Made by a program: the position numbers and the translations under genes
Notes under the pieces: generated by a model
Databases searched by the model: none
Seen by the model: the letters and a program-made list of their open reading frames with translations, nothing else
What the model was told of the DNA's origin: nothing
Shown: positions 1 to 12,051 of the stretch, piece after piece
Numbering within the stretch: the first letter of the stretch is position 1
Layout of the letters: every line of letters begins with the position of its first letter
NCBI GenBank assembly: GCA_001784735.1
Contig: MFSB01000006.1
Location: 1 to 37,918, forward strand
DNA from: Candidatus Moranbacteria bacterium RIFCSPLOWO2_12_FULL_48_12
GTDB taxonomy: Bacteria; Patescibacteriota; Minisyncoccia; Moranbacterales; UBA1568
DNA: 37,918 nucleotides
Direction of reading: 5' to 3'

Positions 1-2333
1 TCGCTCTGGAGAGTTGCCGCATCATCGCCGTATTTCTTCTTCTCTTCCTCTGTCCCTTCCGCGTTCTCCGCTTTGCTCAGAAGGACTTTTTTCTTGCCGT
101 CCACCATGCCCACAACGCCGTTTTCCTCAAACAAATGCATGAGCCTGGCCGCCCGCGGATACCCGATACTGAACGCGGTCTGGAGAGAGGTCGTAGAAGC
201 CTTCCCGGTGGCCAAGATAAGCTCTTTGGCCGCTTCATAGAGGTCATCTTCTTTGGCTCCTCCATCCAGAAGATCGAGCTCTTCGATGAGACTGCCCTGA
301 CCCACGTCTCCAAAATCATCCCCGATTTCCTCTTCACCTAAATCCTCCTTCTGCTTGCGGAGAAACGCCGTCACGCGCTTCACCTCGTCCTCGGAAACAA
401 ACGCCCCCTGGACGCGCCTCAGTTCCGTGCCTTCGGATGGCGAGTAGAGCATATCTCCATTGCCGAGCAACTTTTCCGCTCCGCCGGCGGCCAGGATCGT
501 CCGCGAATCGATCTGTGATTTCAATTGGAAAGCGATGCGGGTCGGGATATTGGATTTGATGAGTCCGGTAATGACCGTCACCTCGGGACGCTGGGTGGCG
601 AGCAGAAGATGGATGCCGATAGCGCGCGACTTGGCCGCCAAGCGGTTGATGAGCACTTCGACTTCCTTGCCGTGCATCGACATCAGATCCGCCATTTCAT
701 CGATGACGATGACAAGATACGGAAGGCTCTCGAACGGTTCTTTGGTGACTTTCCCGCTTTCCGCATTCACGACCGTCTTCTGCTCGCCGAGAAGCGCTCG
801 CTCACGATAAGCTACGATGTCCCGGGCGTGGGCCTCTTCCAAAACCTTATACCGGTGTTCCATTTCTCCGACCGCCCAGCGCAGCGTGTTGACGACCTTC
901 TTCATTTCCACAATCACATCCGTTTTCAGATGCGGGATTCCCTTGAAGATCGTCAGCTCCACACGCTTGGGATCAACCAGAATGAATTTTAGATCTTCAG
1001 GAGAATTCTGATACAAGAGAGAAACGATGAGCGTACTGATACACACGCTTTTGCCGGATCCGGTCCGCCCGGCGATAAGAACGTGCGGCATCTTGCGCAA
1101 ATCAGCCAACACGTTTTTCCCGGAAACATCCTGCCCCAGTATGAGAGTCAAGTCGGATTTGCGATCCCGGAATTCCCGGCTCTCAAGAATGGCTTTGAGA
1201 CGGACGGTGGCTACGGATTTATTGGGCACTTCGATACCGATGAGGGATTGCCCCGGAATCGGCGCTTCGATCCGGATAGACTGAGCGGCCAGCGCCAGCG
1301 CCAGATCATTGGAGAGCGTCGTGATGCGCGAAAGCTTCACTCCGAAAGCCGGCCGGAACGTATACTGCGTCACGGTCGGTCCCACCCGCACTTCTCCCGG
1401 CTCAACCGCAATGCCGAAATATTTGAGCGTGCTCTGGATGATATGTTTGTTGCGCTCGGTATCCCCGCCCACCGCCTGACCCGTGGTAGATTCCATGAGA
1501 TCCACCGGCGGCAATTCCCAGCGCACCGAACGCCGCCTGGCTTTGCGCGGACGGATAAAGGCCGGCACCAAAACCGTATCATCCTCTCCTCCGGCTTCCT
1601 CCAGACTTTCCGGAGCTTCTCCGTCTTCTTGAAAAGCGATATTGCGGATATTATTGGCTTCCAAACTTGTGTTCTCCGCCAAAGATCCAGCTACTTCGGG
1701 AGGAACAACTTCGCTCTTGGCTTCTGGAGTCGAATCATTCATCGCCACTTCTCCTTCCGCCACTTCCTCTTGTGGTTTCCCTCGCCATTTCTCCTGCAAA
1801 CGTTCAAAAGAACGGATGAGCGAAACATTGAACGCGGCAATCACCCCCACGGTAAAGAGCGCGATAAGAATAATCGTGCCGGCCGCTTTACCGGTAAAAT
1901 TGCCCAGCACATACGCGAAACCGAAGCCGATGAAGCCGCCACCCTGTCCGGAGCGCGCCATCTTCAGTAATTCCTTCGTGCCCTCACCGCTATACAAATG
2001 AAATAATCCCAAGACCGCGAAAAAACCGAGAATCAGTCCGATGAACCGCACCGCATCCACCAGAGTGGTCGTCCGACGCTTGAGAAACAAGAGCCCCGCG
2101 ATGATAAAAAGAAACGGTAAAAGCCATTTCCCCCAGCCGAAGGTCAGCCCGAGCCCTGTGTTCAGCCACTCCCCCAGTACCCCCGCCGTATCAAAATACG
2201 CCAACAGGAAAAGCAGCGACAAAGCGAACAAAAAAACCGCCACAATGCTCCGCTTGGCATCGCTGTGCAGGATATCTTCAAAGGTAAACCCGTCGTCTTC
2301 CGGCTCTACCGGTTTCTTTTTCTTTCGTCCCAT
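1..2333 (-). CDS. ftsK: DNA translocase FtsK/SpoIIIE, C-terminus cut by window edge
   Basis: Septum-located, ATP-driven DNA pump that clears chromosomal DNA at division. The frame is open from the ATG at 2333 to base 1 (about 777 residues), so the last residues lie outside. In order I see a basic N-terminus, about four membrane segments (roughly residues 30-48, 68-86, 96-113, 133-171), a short acidic linker, a Walker A GRTGSGKS near residue 425, a Walker B VIDEMADLM near 543, and a winged-helix gamma domain from about 697 (AAKELILATGKASTTSLQ...) that reads DNA polarity sequences. This is the standard FtsK plan with a short linker. An extended -10 promoter lies just upstream, and no clear Shine-Dalgarno precedes the start. 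Family assignment is secure. Confidence 0.96.
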   Translation of the reverse strand, partial: MGRKKKKPVEPEDDGFTFEDILHSDAKRSIVAVFLFALSLLFLLAYFDTAGVLGEWLNTGLGLTFGWGKWLLPFLFIIAGLLFLKRRTTTLVDAVRFIGLILGFFAVLGLFHLYSGEGTKELLKMARSGQGGGFIGFGFAYVLGNFTGKAAGTIILIALFTVGVIAAFNVSLIRSFERLQEKWRGKPQEEVAEGEVAMNDSTPEAKSEVVPPEVAGSLAENTSLEANNIRNIAFQEDGEAPESLEEAGGEDDTVLVPAFIRPRKARRRSVRWELPPVDLMESTTGQAVGGDTERNKHIIQSTLKYFGIAVEPGEVRVGPTVTQYTFRPAFGVKLSRITTLSNDLALALAAQSIRIEAPIPGQSLIGIEVPNKSVATVRLKAILESREFRDRKSDLTLILGQDVSGKNVLADLRKMPHVLIAGRTGSGKSVCISTLIVSLLYQNSPEDLKFILVDPKRVELTIFKGIPHLKTDVIVEMKKVVNTLRWAVGEMEHRYKVLEEAHARDIVAYRERALLGEQKTVVNAESGKVTKEPFESLPYLVIVIDEMADLMSMHGKEVEVLINRLAAKSRAIGIHLLLATQRPEVTVITGLIKSNIPTRIAFQLKSQIDSRTILAAGGAEKLLGNGDMLYSPSEGTELRRVQGAFVSEDEVKRVTAFLRKQKEDLGEEEIGDDFGDVGQGSLIEELDLLDGGAKEDDLYEAAKELILATGKASTTSLQTAFSIGYPRAARLMHLFEENGVVGMVDGKKKVLLSKAENAEGTEEEKKKYGDDAATLQS

Positions 2334-2365
2334 AGTGCAGTATGAATTTTTGTTCCAATAGCCAA

Positions 2366-2395
2366 AGTATAGCATAAAAAGAAGCCTTTCTTCAA
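2366..2395 (-). promoter_or_regulatory. Putative ftsK promoter
   Basis: On the minus strand, TTGAAG (2395-2390) is separated by 18 bases from TATACT (2371-2366), with a TGC extension of the -10. The predicted start near 2359 would give a leader of about 26 nt. Pattern match only. Confidence 0.45.
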
Positions 2396-2441
2396 AACAG
2401 AAAGACTCCCTTGACAACATTTTTTTAGGTTGTGCTCGGTA

Positions 2442-2840
2442 TCAATGAATTGTCGCCAATCGACGCTTATCCTTCTTCTCTGATGCCGATCGATTCTTTT
2501 TACCTCCAATTTCTCCATTTTCAAACTGCCGCAGCAACTCATTGACCCGTTCGAAATCGGCTTGCTCTTTTTTTAAAATTTCTACAGCACCTTCATTTTG
2601 CACGCTTACTTCAATGGTGCTCTGCATGCCTGCAGCCAACGAATGATGCGCTGCGGATTCAAGCGCTACGGATCCAGGTATCTCTAGCCCCATACCATGC
2701 AGACTGTGTGATTTAACCAACATGTTTAATCCCACATCGACGAGTTCCGGCGGTTTGTTACTGGGATGCTTGTGGCGCAGCGGTTTAGCGCCCTTGACTG
2801 CTTCGCTTTGATTTATAAGTTGTTCGTCGAATCTTTTCAT
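2442..2840 (-). CDS. Hypothetical protein, 132 aa
   Basis: Not recognised. A soluble-looking protein with a lysine-rich N-terminus, a central stretch with several His and Ser residues (about 45-75), an acidic helical segment (about 80-112) and a basic tail (GGKKNRSASEKKDKRR). There is no signal peptide or membrane segment. It starts 2 bases after the stop of the upstream 129-aa gene, so the two are very likely cotranscribed and perhaps translationally coupled. Together with the two genes before it, it forms a three-gene minus-strand cluster of unknown function between rpoC and ftsK. Reality as a gene rests on tight packing and an intact frame; function is unknown. Confidence 0.6.
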   Translation of the reverse strand: MKRFDEQLINQSEAVKGAKPLRHKHPSNKPPELVDVGLNMLVKSHSLHGMGLEIPGSVALESAAHHSLAAGMQSTIEVSVQNEGAVEILKKEQADFERVNELLRQFENGEIGGKKNRSASEKKDKRRLATIH

Positions 2841-2842
2841 AT

Positions 2843-3232
2843 CTATCCCTGCGGACTCTGAATTTTCTTCAAAAGATCATCGGCGTGCTGTTTTTCCGTG
2901 TCTTTGACAACACTTTTGGCTTCTTCTTCAAGAGCTGAAACTTCAGTTTTAAAATCGCTTTCTGCCTGATCCACCTCGGTTATCATCGTATCAAATGCGG
3001 CCTTGTATTCTGGATCATTTTCATCGAGCTTCACGCCAGCCTCATCATAGAGCTTATCAATGTCTGCCTGCTTGCCATCAATCTGCGCCTGAAAGGCATC
3101 GGCGACAATATCCATCGTCTCAGCTGAGACCTCCGCTTCCGGTTCGCCGGGAACCAAAGCGATGATCGCTCCCTTGCTTGCCTCGTCGATATCGTACGCT
3201 CTGATTTTTTGGAGTAGATCGTTCTTTGTCAT
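2843..3232 (-). CDS. Hypothetical acidic helical protein, 129 aa
   Basis: Not recognised. A strongly acidic protein predicted almost entirely alpha-helical, rich in Asp, Glu, Ala and Lys (for example EVDQAESDFKTEVSALEEEAK at about 85-105), consistent with a coiled coil. It has no cysteine, membrane segment or signal peptide. The ATG at 3232 follows a TATAAT-like box at 3248-3253, which could give a leader of about 8 nt. The gene may otherwise be read through from the 230-aa gene 35 bases upstream. The downstream 132-aa gene follows after 2 bases. Confidence 0.65.
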   Translation of the reverse strand: MTKNDLLQKIRAYDIDEASKGAIIALVPGEPEAEVSAETMDIVADAFQAQIDGKQADIDKLYDEAGVKLDENDPEYKAAFDTMITEVDQAESDFKTEVSALEEEAKSVVKDTEKQHADDLLKKIQSPQG

Positions 3233-3247
3233 AATTGTGCATTTGTT

Positions 3248-3253
3248 ATTATA
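3248..3253 (-). promoter_or_regulatory. Possible -10 box for the 129-aa gene
   Basis: TATAAT on the minus strand, 15 bases before the ATG at 3232. I see no good -35 at the right distance, so this is a weak call. Confidence 0.3.
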
Positions 3254-3267
3254 AAGGTAACATAAAA

Positions 3268-3960
3268 TTACATCGCCATTAACCTTACAAAAAATCCGCT
3301 CGAAGCTTTGAGCTGCGCCAGCTCTCTCTCTTTCATTCTTATCAGCTCGGCCCGCTCCTCAGCCATCTTTTGCCTTTCTTCCATTTTATTTCTCACTTGC
3401 ATAATTTTTTCCAACGCCCGTGCCTTAAGAGCATTCTTCTTTTCACTGAAAGTATTCTTTGCGCTATCCACGCGCATCTTAGCATTCATATAGGCACTCA
3501 TCCCGCGCTCCTGCAAATTCTGAACTTTTTCTCGTCCAGATTGATAGATTTCACTTGCACCAGCCCTGACACTTTCTCCTACCTGGAAACCTTTCTCAAC
3601 GACACTTTCACCGAAAGCACGAGACATGTCAGCTGCTCTGGTCACATGAGTCTCAACACCCTGCTTGACCGCTGTCCCGGCATCACGAATCATTTCCGGT
3701 GCGGCAAACGCCGTATTTAATGTTTTCTCCGCTCCTCCCTTGAGCGCTCCACCCCATGCTTTCATCGTCTCCAACGCACCACTAATCCGGCTTTTGAAAA
3801 AGCTCTTCACTGAGTCAACGCGAGCGCCCCCGATATCTTCGTACGATTTTGGTTGTTCAATAGATGCGTCATTGGCTGCCTCTATCGGCGGCGTCATTTC
3901 TTCTCGCGCTGAATCTGGTAACTCACGCTTCACTCCAAGATTTTTACGTTCTCCCAACAT
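3268..3960 (-). CDS. Hypothetical amphipathic helical protein, 230 aa
   Basis: Not recognised. After an N-terminal stretch of low predicted structure (about 1-45), the protein is a long run of amphipathic helix with repeated 'sliding' patterns (for example VEKGFQVGESVRAGASEIYQ, about 120-140) resembling LEA or apolipoprotein-like proteins. It ends in a highly charged coiled coil (about 165-215, EKIMQVRNKMEERQKMAEER) and a hydrophobic tail (SSGFFVRLMAM). There is no signal peptide. It is first of a three-gene cluster (3960 to 2442) whose members are all helical and cysteine-poor. Membrane-surface or filament-like association is possible but only inferred. Confidence 0.65.
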   Translation of the reverse strand: MLGERKNLGVKRELPDSAREEMTPPIEAANDASIEQPKSYEDIGGARVDSVKSFFKSRISGALETMKAWGGALKGGAEKTLNTAFAAPEMIRDAGTAVKQGVETHVTRAADMSRAFGESVVEKGFQVGESVRAGASEIYQSGREKVQNLQERGMSAYMNAKMRVDSAKNTFSEKKNALKARALEKIMQVRNKMEERQKMAEERAELIRMKERELAQLKASSGFFVRLMAM

Positions 3961-4035
3961 ACTCGTTTATCGCTAATTATTATGAATTTATTACTTCTAT
4001 TCTACTCTCATTCCTCTTTTTTACAAAGAAAAAAA

Positions 4036-4065
4036 GAAAAACGGGCGCTATACACCCGTTTTTTC
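4036..4065. terminator. Hairpin with A- and T-tracts, probable terminator
   Basis: An A-run, then ACGGG paired with CCCGT around a short loop, then six T residues. It is usable on either strand and lies between the 230-aa gene start (3960) and the rpoC end. Confidence 0.6.
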
Positions 4066-4089
4066 TCTGCACTAAACCCATTATAGCAC

Positions 4090-4124
4090 AAAAAACGCTC
4101 CCCCGCAAGAGGGAAGAGCGTTTT
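4090..4124 (-). terminator. Probable rho-independent terminator of rpoBC
   Basis: On the minus strand, AACGCTC pairs with GAGCGTT around an inner C/G-rich stem and is followed by six T residues. It lies about 185 bases after the rpoC stop, with an inverted-repeat element in between. Confidence 0.7.
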
Positions 4125-4145
4125 GAGAAGTAAGGCACATGTCCA

Positions 4146-4303
4146 CCCCAGTCACATATTTTGATAGGACTGCTATTTATTTGAGATGTGAGCCAGCCTC
4201 GACGCCCGCTTCGCCGAATCGAGGCGAGTCTAGGCGGGCCGAGAGGCGGCTACGCCTTAAAACTCACACAAAAGTTACGTTTTCCTTGAATATGTGACGG
4301 GGG
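4146..4303. repeat. CCCC...GGGG inverted-repeat element, copy 1 (after rpoC)
   Basis: The left arm CCCCAGTCACATATT (4146-4160) faces the right arm AATATGTGAC+GGGG (4289-4303); the right end is followed by TAAAT. It begins 4 bases beyond the rpoC stop codon. The interior holds a second, GC-rich hairpin (4196-4240). The arms are nearly identical in position and shape to copy 3 at 19247-19356, with a T-to-C change on the left matched by A-to-G on the right. It is one of five copies in the window. Confidence 0.7.
4196..4240. repeat. GC-rich palindromic element of the CCGCCT-GACTCG family
   Basis: Shares, in reverse complement, CCGCCTAGACTCG and a GCGGGC arm with the element inside rpoB (9337-9393), and CCGCCT-GACTCG with those in the broken tRNA copies at 26578-26614 and 31914-31950. 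It can fold with CCTCG/CGAGG or GCCCGC/GCGGGC stems. It sits inside the larger inverted-repeat element after rpoC. Confidence 0.6.
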
Positions 4304-4307
4304 TAAA

Positions 4308-7300
4308 TTACCGAGCTCGCGGCTGGCCCGGTTCGCGGTAGCCGGTACCGGCCGGGATGAGGCGTCCGATGATGACGTTTTCCTTGAGCCCCCGCAGACG
4401 GTCCTCTTTGCCCTGCACGGCGGCATTGATGAGCACGCGCGCGGTCTCCATAAAGGAGGCGGCGGAGAGGAAAGATTCGGTGGAGAGCGCCACTTTGGTA
4501 ATCCCCAAGACCATCGATTCGCCGACGGCTTCGCTCCCCTTCTTGCCGATGGCAACTTCATTGGCTTCGAGAAATTGGTCTTTCTCGACGATGTCTCCGG
4601 GAAGAAGCACGGTATCGCCCGGATCAGTCACGCGCACCCGGGAAAGCATCTGACGGATAATCACTTCGATATGCTTGTCGTTGATGCCCTCGCCCTGCGC
4701 GGCATAGATTTCTTCGATTTCGCGGATGATGTAGCGATGCACCGCTTCCTGGCCCATCACCGTGAAGAGTTTGCGAAGATCGATATGCCCCTCAGAGAGG
4801 ATGGCGCCGACGGAAACGAGATCCCCTTCCTTGACACGAAGTCCCACGTTGGCCGGAGCCTGATATTCATAGAGTTTCTTGCCCTGATCCTCAACCGTGA
4901 TCTTGATGACTTTGGCATTGTCTTTGATGATCGTCTTCACCTGGCCGTCCGCTTCGGAAAGAATGGCTTCCGTCTTCGGCACGCGGGCTTCAAAAATCTC
5001 TTCTACCCGCGGCAGACCCTGGGTGATGTCCGAACCGGCCACACCCCCGACATGAAAGGTCCGCATGGTGAGCTGAGTGCCCGGCTCGCCGATGGCCTGA
5101 GCGGCCACTACGCCGACGGACGCTCCGAGTTCGACCAAGGCGTTTCGGCCGAGATCGATGCCGTAGCACATCCGACAAACGCCGCGCCGGGATTTGCACG
5201 TCACCAGGCTGCGGATCTTCACCTTGACGATATTCTTCCTCTCGATCGCTTTGGCCTGAGCCTTGGAAATGAGGATGCCTTTTTTCACGATCACCTCCTT
5301 GGTGTCCGGATCCTTGAGCGTCTCGACGGTCGTGCGGCCTTCCACACGCAAAGCATAGCTATGGCCGATAGCGTCGGAATCCTCGCGGTAGAGATAGACG
5401 CCTTCCGTATCCTCGCAATCTTCTTCGCGGACGATGATGTCCTGCGCCACATCGACAAGGCGGCGCGTCAAATAACCGGCAGTCGCGGTCCGAAGAGCGG
5501 TATCTGCCATCCCTTTGCGGGCGCCGTGCGTCGAAATGAAATATTCGAGAACATTGAAGCCTTCTTTGAAGGAGCTCTTGACCGGCAGTTCGATGGTTTC
5601 CCCCGTCGGTCCGGACATGAGCCCCTTCATACCGGTCATCTGCACGACGACGGATTCGGAACCGCGGGCTTTGGAAAAGATCATCGAATATACAGGACCT
5701 TCCTTGTCGAGCGAGGCGCGCACCGCGTCGGTGATCTTATTCTTGGTTTCGTTCCAGATTTCGATGACGCGATTGCGGCGCTCCTCGTTGGTGAGAAGCC
5801 CCATATTATATTGGTCTTTCACCTCTCTCACCTGGATTTCTGCGGCCGCCATATGCGCCGGCTTTTCCTTCGGCACGATGAGATCATCCATGCCCCAGCT
5901 GATACCGGAGCGGGAAACAGCCCGGAAAGCCAGATCTTTCAGGCGATCGGCAAACTGAGCCGCTTCATCCTGACCGAGCGTCTCGAGGATGCGGGACATG
6001 AGACCCTTCAGATCCTTCTTCACCATTTCTTCGTTCACGAAACGGAGGCTCTCCGGAAGAATGTCATTCAAAAGCACGCGGCCGACAGAAGTTTCGATCA
6101 ATTGGCCATTGTAGGAAAGCTTCACGGCGACATTCACATCCACGATACCGTTTTGATGGGCCAGGATGGCTTCATCTAGAGAGCCGAATATTTTTCCCTG
6201 GCCAAGGCCTTCTGGTTTGATATGCGTGAGATAATATATCCCGAGCACCATATCCAAAGTCGCCGACACGATCGGTTCGCCGGATGCCGGTTTCAAAAGA
6301 TTTTTGGAAGAGAGCATGATGGTCGCGCTCTCATGGCGGGCCTGATCGGTGAGCGGCACATGCACCGCCATCTGGTCGCCGTCGAAGTCGGCATTGAACG
6401 CGGAACAGACCATCGGATGGAGGCGGATGGCCTTGCCTTCGATAAGTACCGGTTGGAATGCCTGAATAGAGAGACGATGGAGTGTCGGCGCGCGGTTCAG
6501 GAGCACGTAATGGTGTTCGATGATTTCGTCGAGGATTTCATACGCTTCTTCCGCTTCGGCGTCCACCATCCGACCGGCGGTACGGACGTTATGAGCCAGC
6601 TCTTTCTCGATCAATTTGTTGATGATGAATGGTTTGAAAAGTTCCAGCGCCATCTTCTTCGGCAGACCGCACTGATGGAGTTTCAATTTCGGACCGACGA
6701 CGATGACGCTCCGTCCGGAGTAGTCCACGCGCTTCCCCAACAGGTTCTGGCGAAAACGCCCTTGCTTGCCTTTGAGAGCGTCAGCCAGCGAACGGAGCGC
6801 GCGGCGCTGACCGGTCGAAGCGGCGGTCGAGGCTTGGCCTCGACGAGCGCTGTTATCGAAGAGTGCGTCCACCGCTTCCTGCAGCATTCTTTTTTCATTG
6901 CGGGTAATGACTTCCGGAGCGCCGATAGCCATCAATTTTTTCAAACGGTTGTTGCGATTGATGATGCGGCGGTACAGATCATTCAAGTCAGACGTGGCAA
7001 AACGGCCGCCATCCAGCGCCACCATCGGACGAAGGTCCGGCGGGATGACCGGGATAGAAGTCGGAAGCATCCACTGGAAAGACAATTTCGCCGTCTCGAA
7101 ACCCTGGTACACCTTCAGACGCTGCAGAAGCTTCTTCTGATCGGTCGCTTCGCTATCTGCCAGTTCGGCTTTCAAGACCTTCAATTGCTTTTTGACATCG
7201 ATCTTTTCGAGAATCTTGCGCACCGCTTCAGCTCCGATGCCGGCCGTGAAAATCTGTCCGAAACGGCTGGAGAGGTTGAAGTACTCCACTTCGGAAAGAA

Positions 7301-7901
7301 TCTGGTACGCGCGGAGATTGCGGATTTCATCTTTGGTGGAACGGTACTGTTCTTTGAGTTCCTCGAGAGACTTCTCAAAAGCTTTCGTATCTTTAGCTCC
7401 CGCTTTCAATTCTTTCTGTTTGCTCTTGTATTCTTTCTCCAGCTGTTCCAGCGATTGGGCTTTCAGATCATCATTCACCTCCATGATGATATAGGAGGAA
7501 AAATAAATGACGCGTTCCAGATCCTGCGGAGAAATCCCTAGGACGAGGCCGATCTTGGATGGCACGCCGCGCAAAAACCAGATGTGCGACACCGGCGTGG
7601 CCAGCTTGATATGGCCCATCCGCTCCCGCCGTACGATGGAGCGGGTTACCTCGACGCCGCACTTGTCGCAGACGATGCCGTTGTAGCGGATGCGCTTGTA
7701 TTTGCCGCAGTAGCATTCCCAGTCCTTGGAAGGGCCGAAAATTTTCTCGCAGAACAAGCCATCCGGTTCGTAGCGCTGGGTACGGTAGTTGATGGTTTCC
7801 GGCTTGGTGATCTCGCCGTGCGACCACTCGAGAATCTGGTCCGGGCTGGCGAGCGTCAGGCGCACAGAATCAAAATCGCTCACTTTCGTAATATTTTCCA
7901 T
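4308..7901 (-). CDS. rpoC: DNA-directed RNA polymerase subunit beta'
   Basis: Catalytic clamp subunit of RNA polymerase, 1197 residues, full length for a bacterial beta' without large insertions. Visible landmarks: the N-terminal zinc ribbon with C63, C65, C78 and C81; the lid/rudder region; the absolutely conserved NADFDGDQM loop near residues 502-510 that holds the catalytic Mg2+; and the second zinc site (C near 827, then VTCKSRRGVCRMC near 900-912), followed by GEPGTQLTMRTFHVGG of the trigger-loop region. It follows rpoB by 38 bases in the same direction, so the two form one operon. It ends GTGYREPGQPRAR, with an inverted-repeat element starting 4 bases after the stop and a terminator beyond it. 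Confidence 0.99.
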   Translation of the reverse strand: MENITKVSDFDSVRLTLASPDQILEWSHGEITKPETINYRTQRYEPDGLFCEKIFGPSKDWECYCGKYKRIRYNGIVCDKCGVEVTRSIVRRERMGHIKLATPVSHIWFLRGVPSKIGLVLGISPQDLERVIYFSSYIIMEVNDDLKAQSLEQLEKEYKSKQKELKAGAKDTKAFEKSLEELKEQYRSTKDEIRNLRAYQILSEVEYFNLSSRFGQIFTAGIGAEAVRKILEKIDVKKQLKVLKAELADSEATDQKKLLQRLKVYQGFETAKLSFQWMLPTSIPVIPPDLRPMVALDGGRFATSDLNDLYRRIINRNNRLKKLMAIGAPEVITRNEKRMLQEAVDALFDNSARRGQASTAASTGQRRALRSLADALKGKQGRFRQNLLGKRVDYSGRSVIVVGPKLKLHQCGLPKKMALELFKPFIINKLIEKELAHNVRTAGRMVDAEAEEAYEILDEIIEHHYVLLNRAPTLHRLSIQAFQPVLIEGKAIRLHPMVCSAFNADFDGDQMAVHVPLTDQARHESATIMLSSKNLLKPASGEPIVSATLDMVLGIYYLTHIKPEGLGQGKIFGSLDEAILAHQNGIVDVNVAVKLSYNGQLIETSVGRVLLNDILPESLRFVNEEMVKKDLKGLMSRILETLGQDEAAQFADRLKDLAFRAVSRSGISWGMDDLIVPKEKPAHMAAAEIQVREVKDQYNMGLLTNEERRNRVIEIWNETKNKITDAVRASLDKEGPVYSMIFSKARGSESVVVQMTGMKGLMSGPTGETIELPVKSSFKEGFNVLEYFISTHGARKGMADTALRTATAGYLTRRLVDVAQDIIVREEDCEDTEGVYLYREDSDAIGHSYALRVEGRTTVETLKDPDTKEVIVKKGILISKAQAKAIERKNIVKVKIRSLVTCKSRRGVCRMCYGIDLGRNALVELGASVGVVAAQAIGEPGTQLTMRTFHVGGVAGSDITQGLPRVEEIFEARVPKTEAILSEADGQVKTIIKDNAKVIKITVEDQGKKLYEYQAPANVGLRVKEGDLVSVGAILSEGHIDLRKLFTVMGQEAVHRYIIREIEEIYAAQGEGINDKHIEVIIRQMLSRVRVTDPGDTVLLPGDIVEKDQFLEANEVAIGKKGSEAVGESMVLGITKVALSTESFLSAASFMETARVLINAAVQGKEDRLRGLKENVIIGRLIPAGTGYREPGQPRAR

Positions 7902-7939
7902 AAGTTTTGATGAAGTAAAAAATTTAAGAAAGTGAGGCG

Positions 7940-11407
<3,468 letters not shown>

Positions 11408-11440
11408 AAAAAGACACTCACGTGGACACTCCTTGCTTCA

Positions 11441-11462
11441 GGAGATCCGCCATCCGGCGGAT
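11441..11462. repeat. Short GC-rich hairpin before rpoB
   Basis: ATCCGCC and GGCGGAT separated by ATCC, about 35-55 bases upstream of the rpoB start on the minus strand. It lies in the predicted rpoBC leader. Confidence 0.5.
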
Positions 11463-11548
11463 GAAACAAGTAGGACAAATGAGATTATGGGATAAAACTA
11501 TTTGATTGTGGACAGGGCCGTCGTCCGCACCATCGCGCTGAAATGTTA

Positions 11549-11708
11549 GAACTGATCTCAAAAATAGCTTTTAGACGCTTGTTGAGAAATTTCGAGTAGA
11601 AAATCATGAAAAAATAAGAAGGAGTATCGAGATACTTCGACGAGTTTTGAATGATTTTATGCCAAAATTTACGACAAGCAAGTCAAAGATTATTTTTGAG
11701 ATAAGTTC
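11549..11708. repeat. 160-bp imperfect inverted repeat in the rpoBC leader
   Basis: The left half starting GAACTGATCTCAAAAATA and the reverse complement of the right half, GAACTTATCTCAAAAATA, stay similar for about 65-70 bases (shared GCTTGT, AAATTT, AAAATCAT blocks), closing on a central GTATCGAGATAC palindrome. As RNA on the minus strand it would fold into one very long stem with small internal loops. It lies between the predicted rpoBC promoter and the rpoB start. Confidence 0.75.
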
Positions 11709-11807
11709 AAGCTTCCTTCACTTAAGCAGCCATTCCAGCCCGCGTCTCGCCCTCCAGACCTGGCACCCACAGGCGATTCGAGACAAAAAAGTCTATATAC
11801 TTTTCAT

Positions 11808-11878
11808 CCTTCGACAAAAACTCAGTCATCGACTCCGAGCTCAGACTCGAGGAGGATGACCCTGAGCCCTGTCGAAGG
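11808..11878. repeat. Hairpin with CCTTCGACA / TGTCGAAGG arms
   Basis: The outer arms CCTTCGACA (11808-11816) and TGTCGAAGG (11870-11878) enclose further pairing (CTCAG/CTGAG, TCATC/GATGA). The motif TTCGACA...CTCAG resembles a palindrome seen across many bacterial genomes. It lies just after the predicted rpoBC transcription start. Confidence 0.65.
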
Positions 11879-11895
11879 GTCAAATAATACTCTTG

Positions 11896-11924
11896 ACAGT
11901 AACAGGGTTCTTTTTCTTTGTCAA
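11896..11924 (-). promoter_or_regulatory. Putative rpoBC promoter
   Basis: Minus strand: perfect TTGACA (11924-11919), 17-base spacer, TACTGT (11901-11896) preceded by TGT, giving an extended -10. The predicted start near 11889 leaves a leader of about 480 nt. It directly abuts the end of the inverted-repeat element at 11925. Confidence 0.6.
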
Positions 11925-12051
11925 CCCCGCACTAACTTTTGTCGATCTCTTTTTTTTCATCTCCCTCCATCAAACGGTTTAAGCTTTATTTAAGCTATTC
12001 TAATCAATTGAAGTTTCACAAACAAAGTACTGGATAAAAGTTAGTGCGGGG
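11925..12051. repeat. CCCC...GGGG inverted-repeat element, copy 2
   Basis: Perfect 16-bp arms, CCCCGCACTAACTTTT (11925-11940) and its reverse complement (12036-12051), separated by 95 bases. The right end is followed by TCAAAT. Same design as copies 1, 3, 4 and 5 but with a different arm sequence. Confidence 0.75.

Noticed and set aside
1083..1970. Plus-strand open frame of 295 codons
   Set aside because: Antisense to ftsK, which is open and motif-complete on the other strand.
4575..6179. Plus-strand open frame of 534 codons, and another of 439 codons at 6222-7541
   Set aside because: Antisense to rpoC, whose conserved motifs are unmistakable; the frames are a by-product of codon bias.
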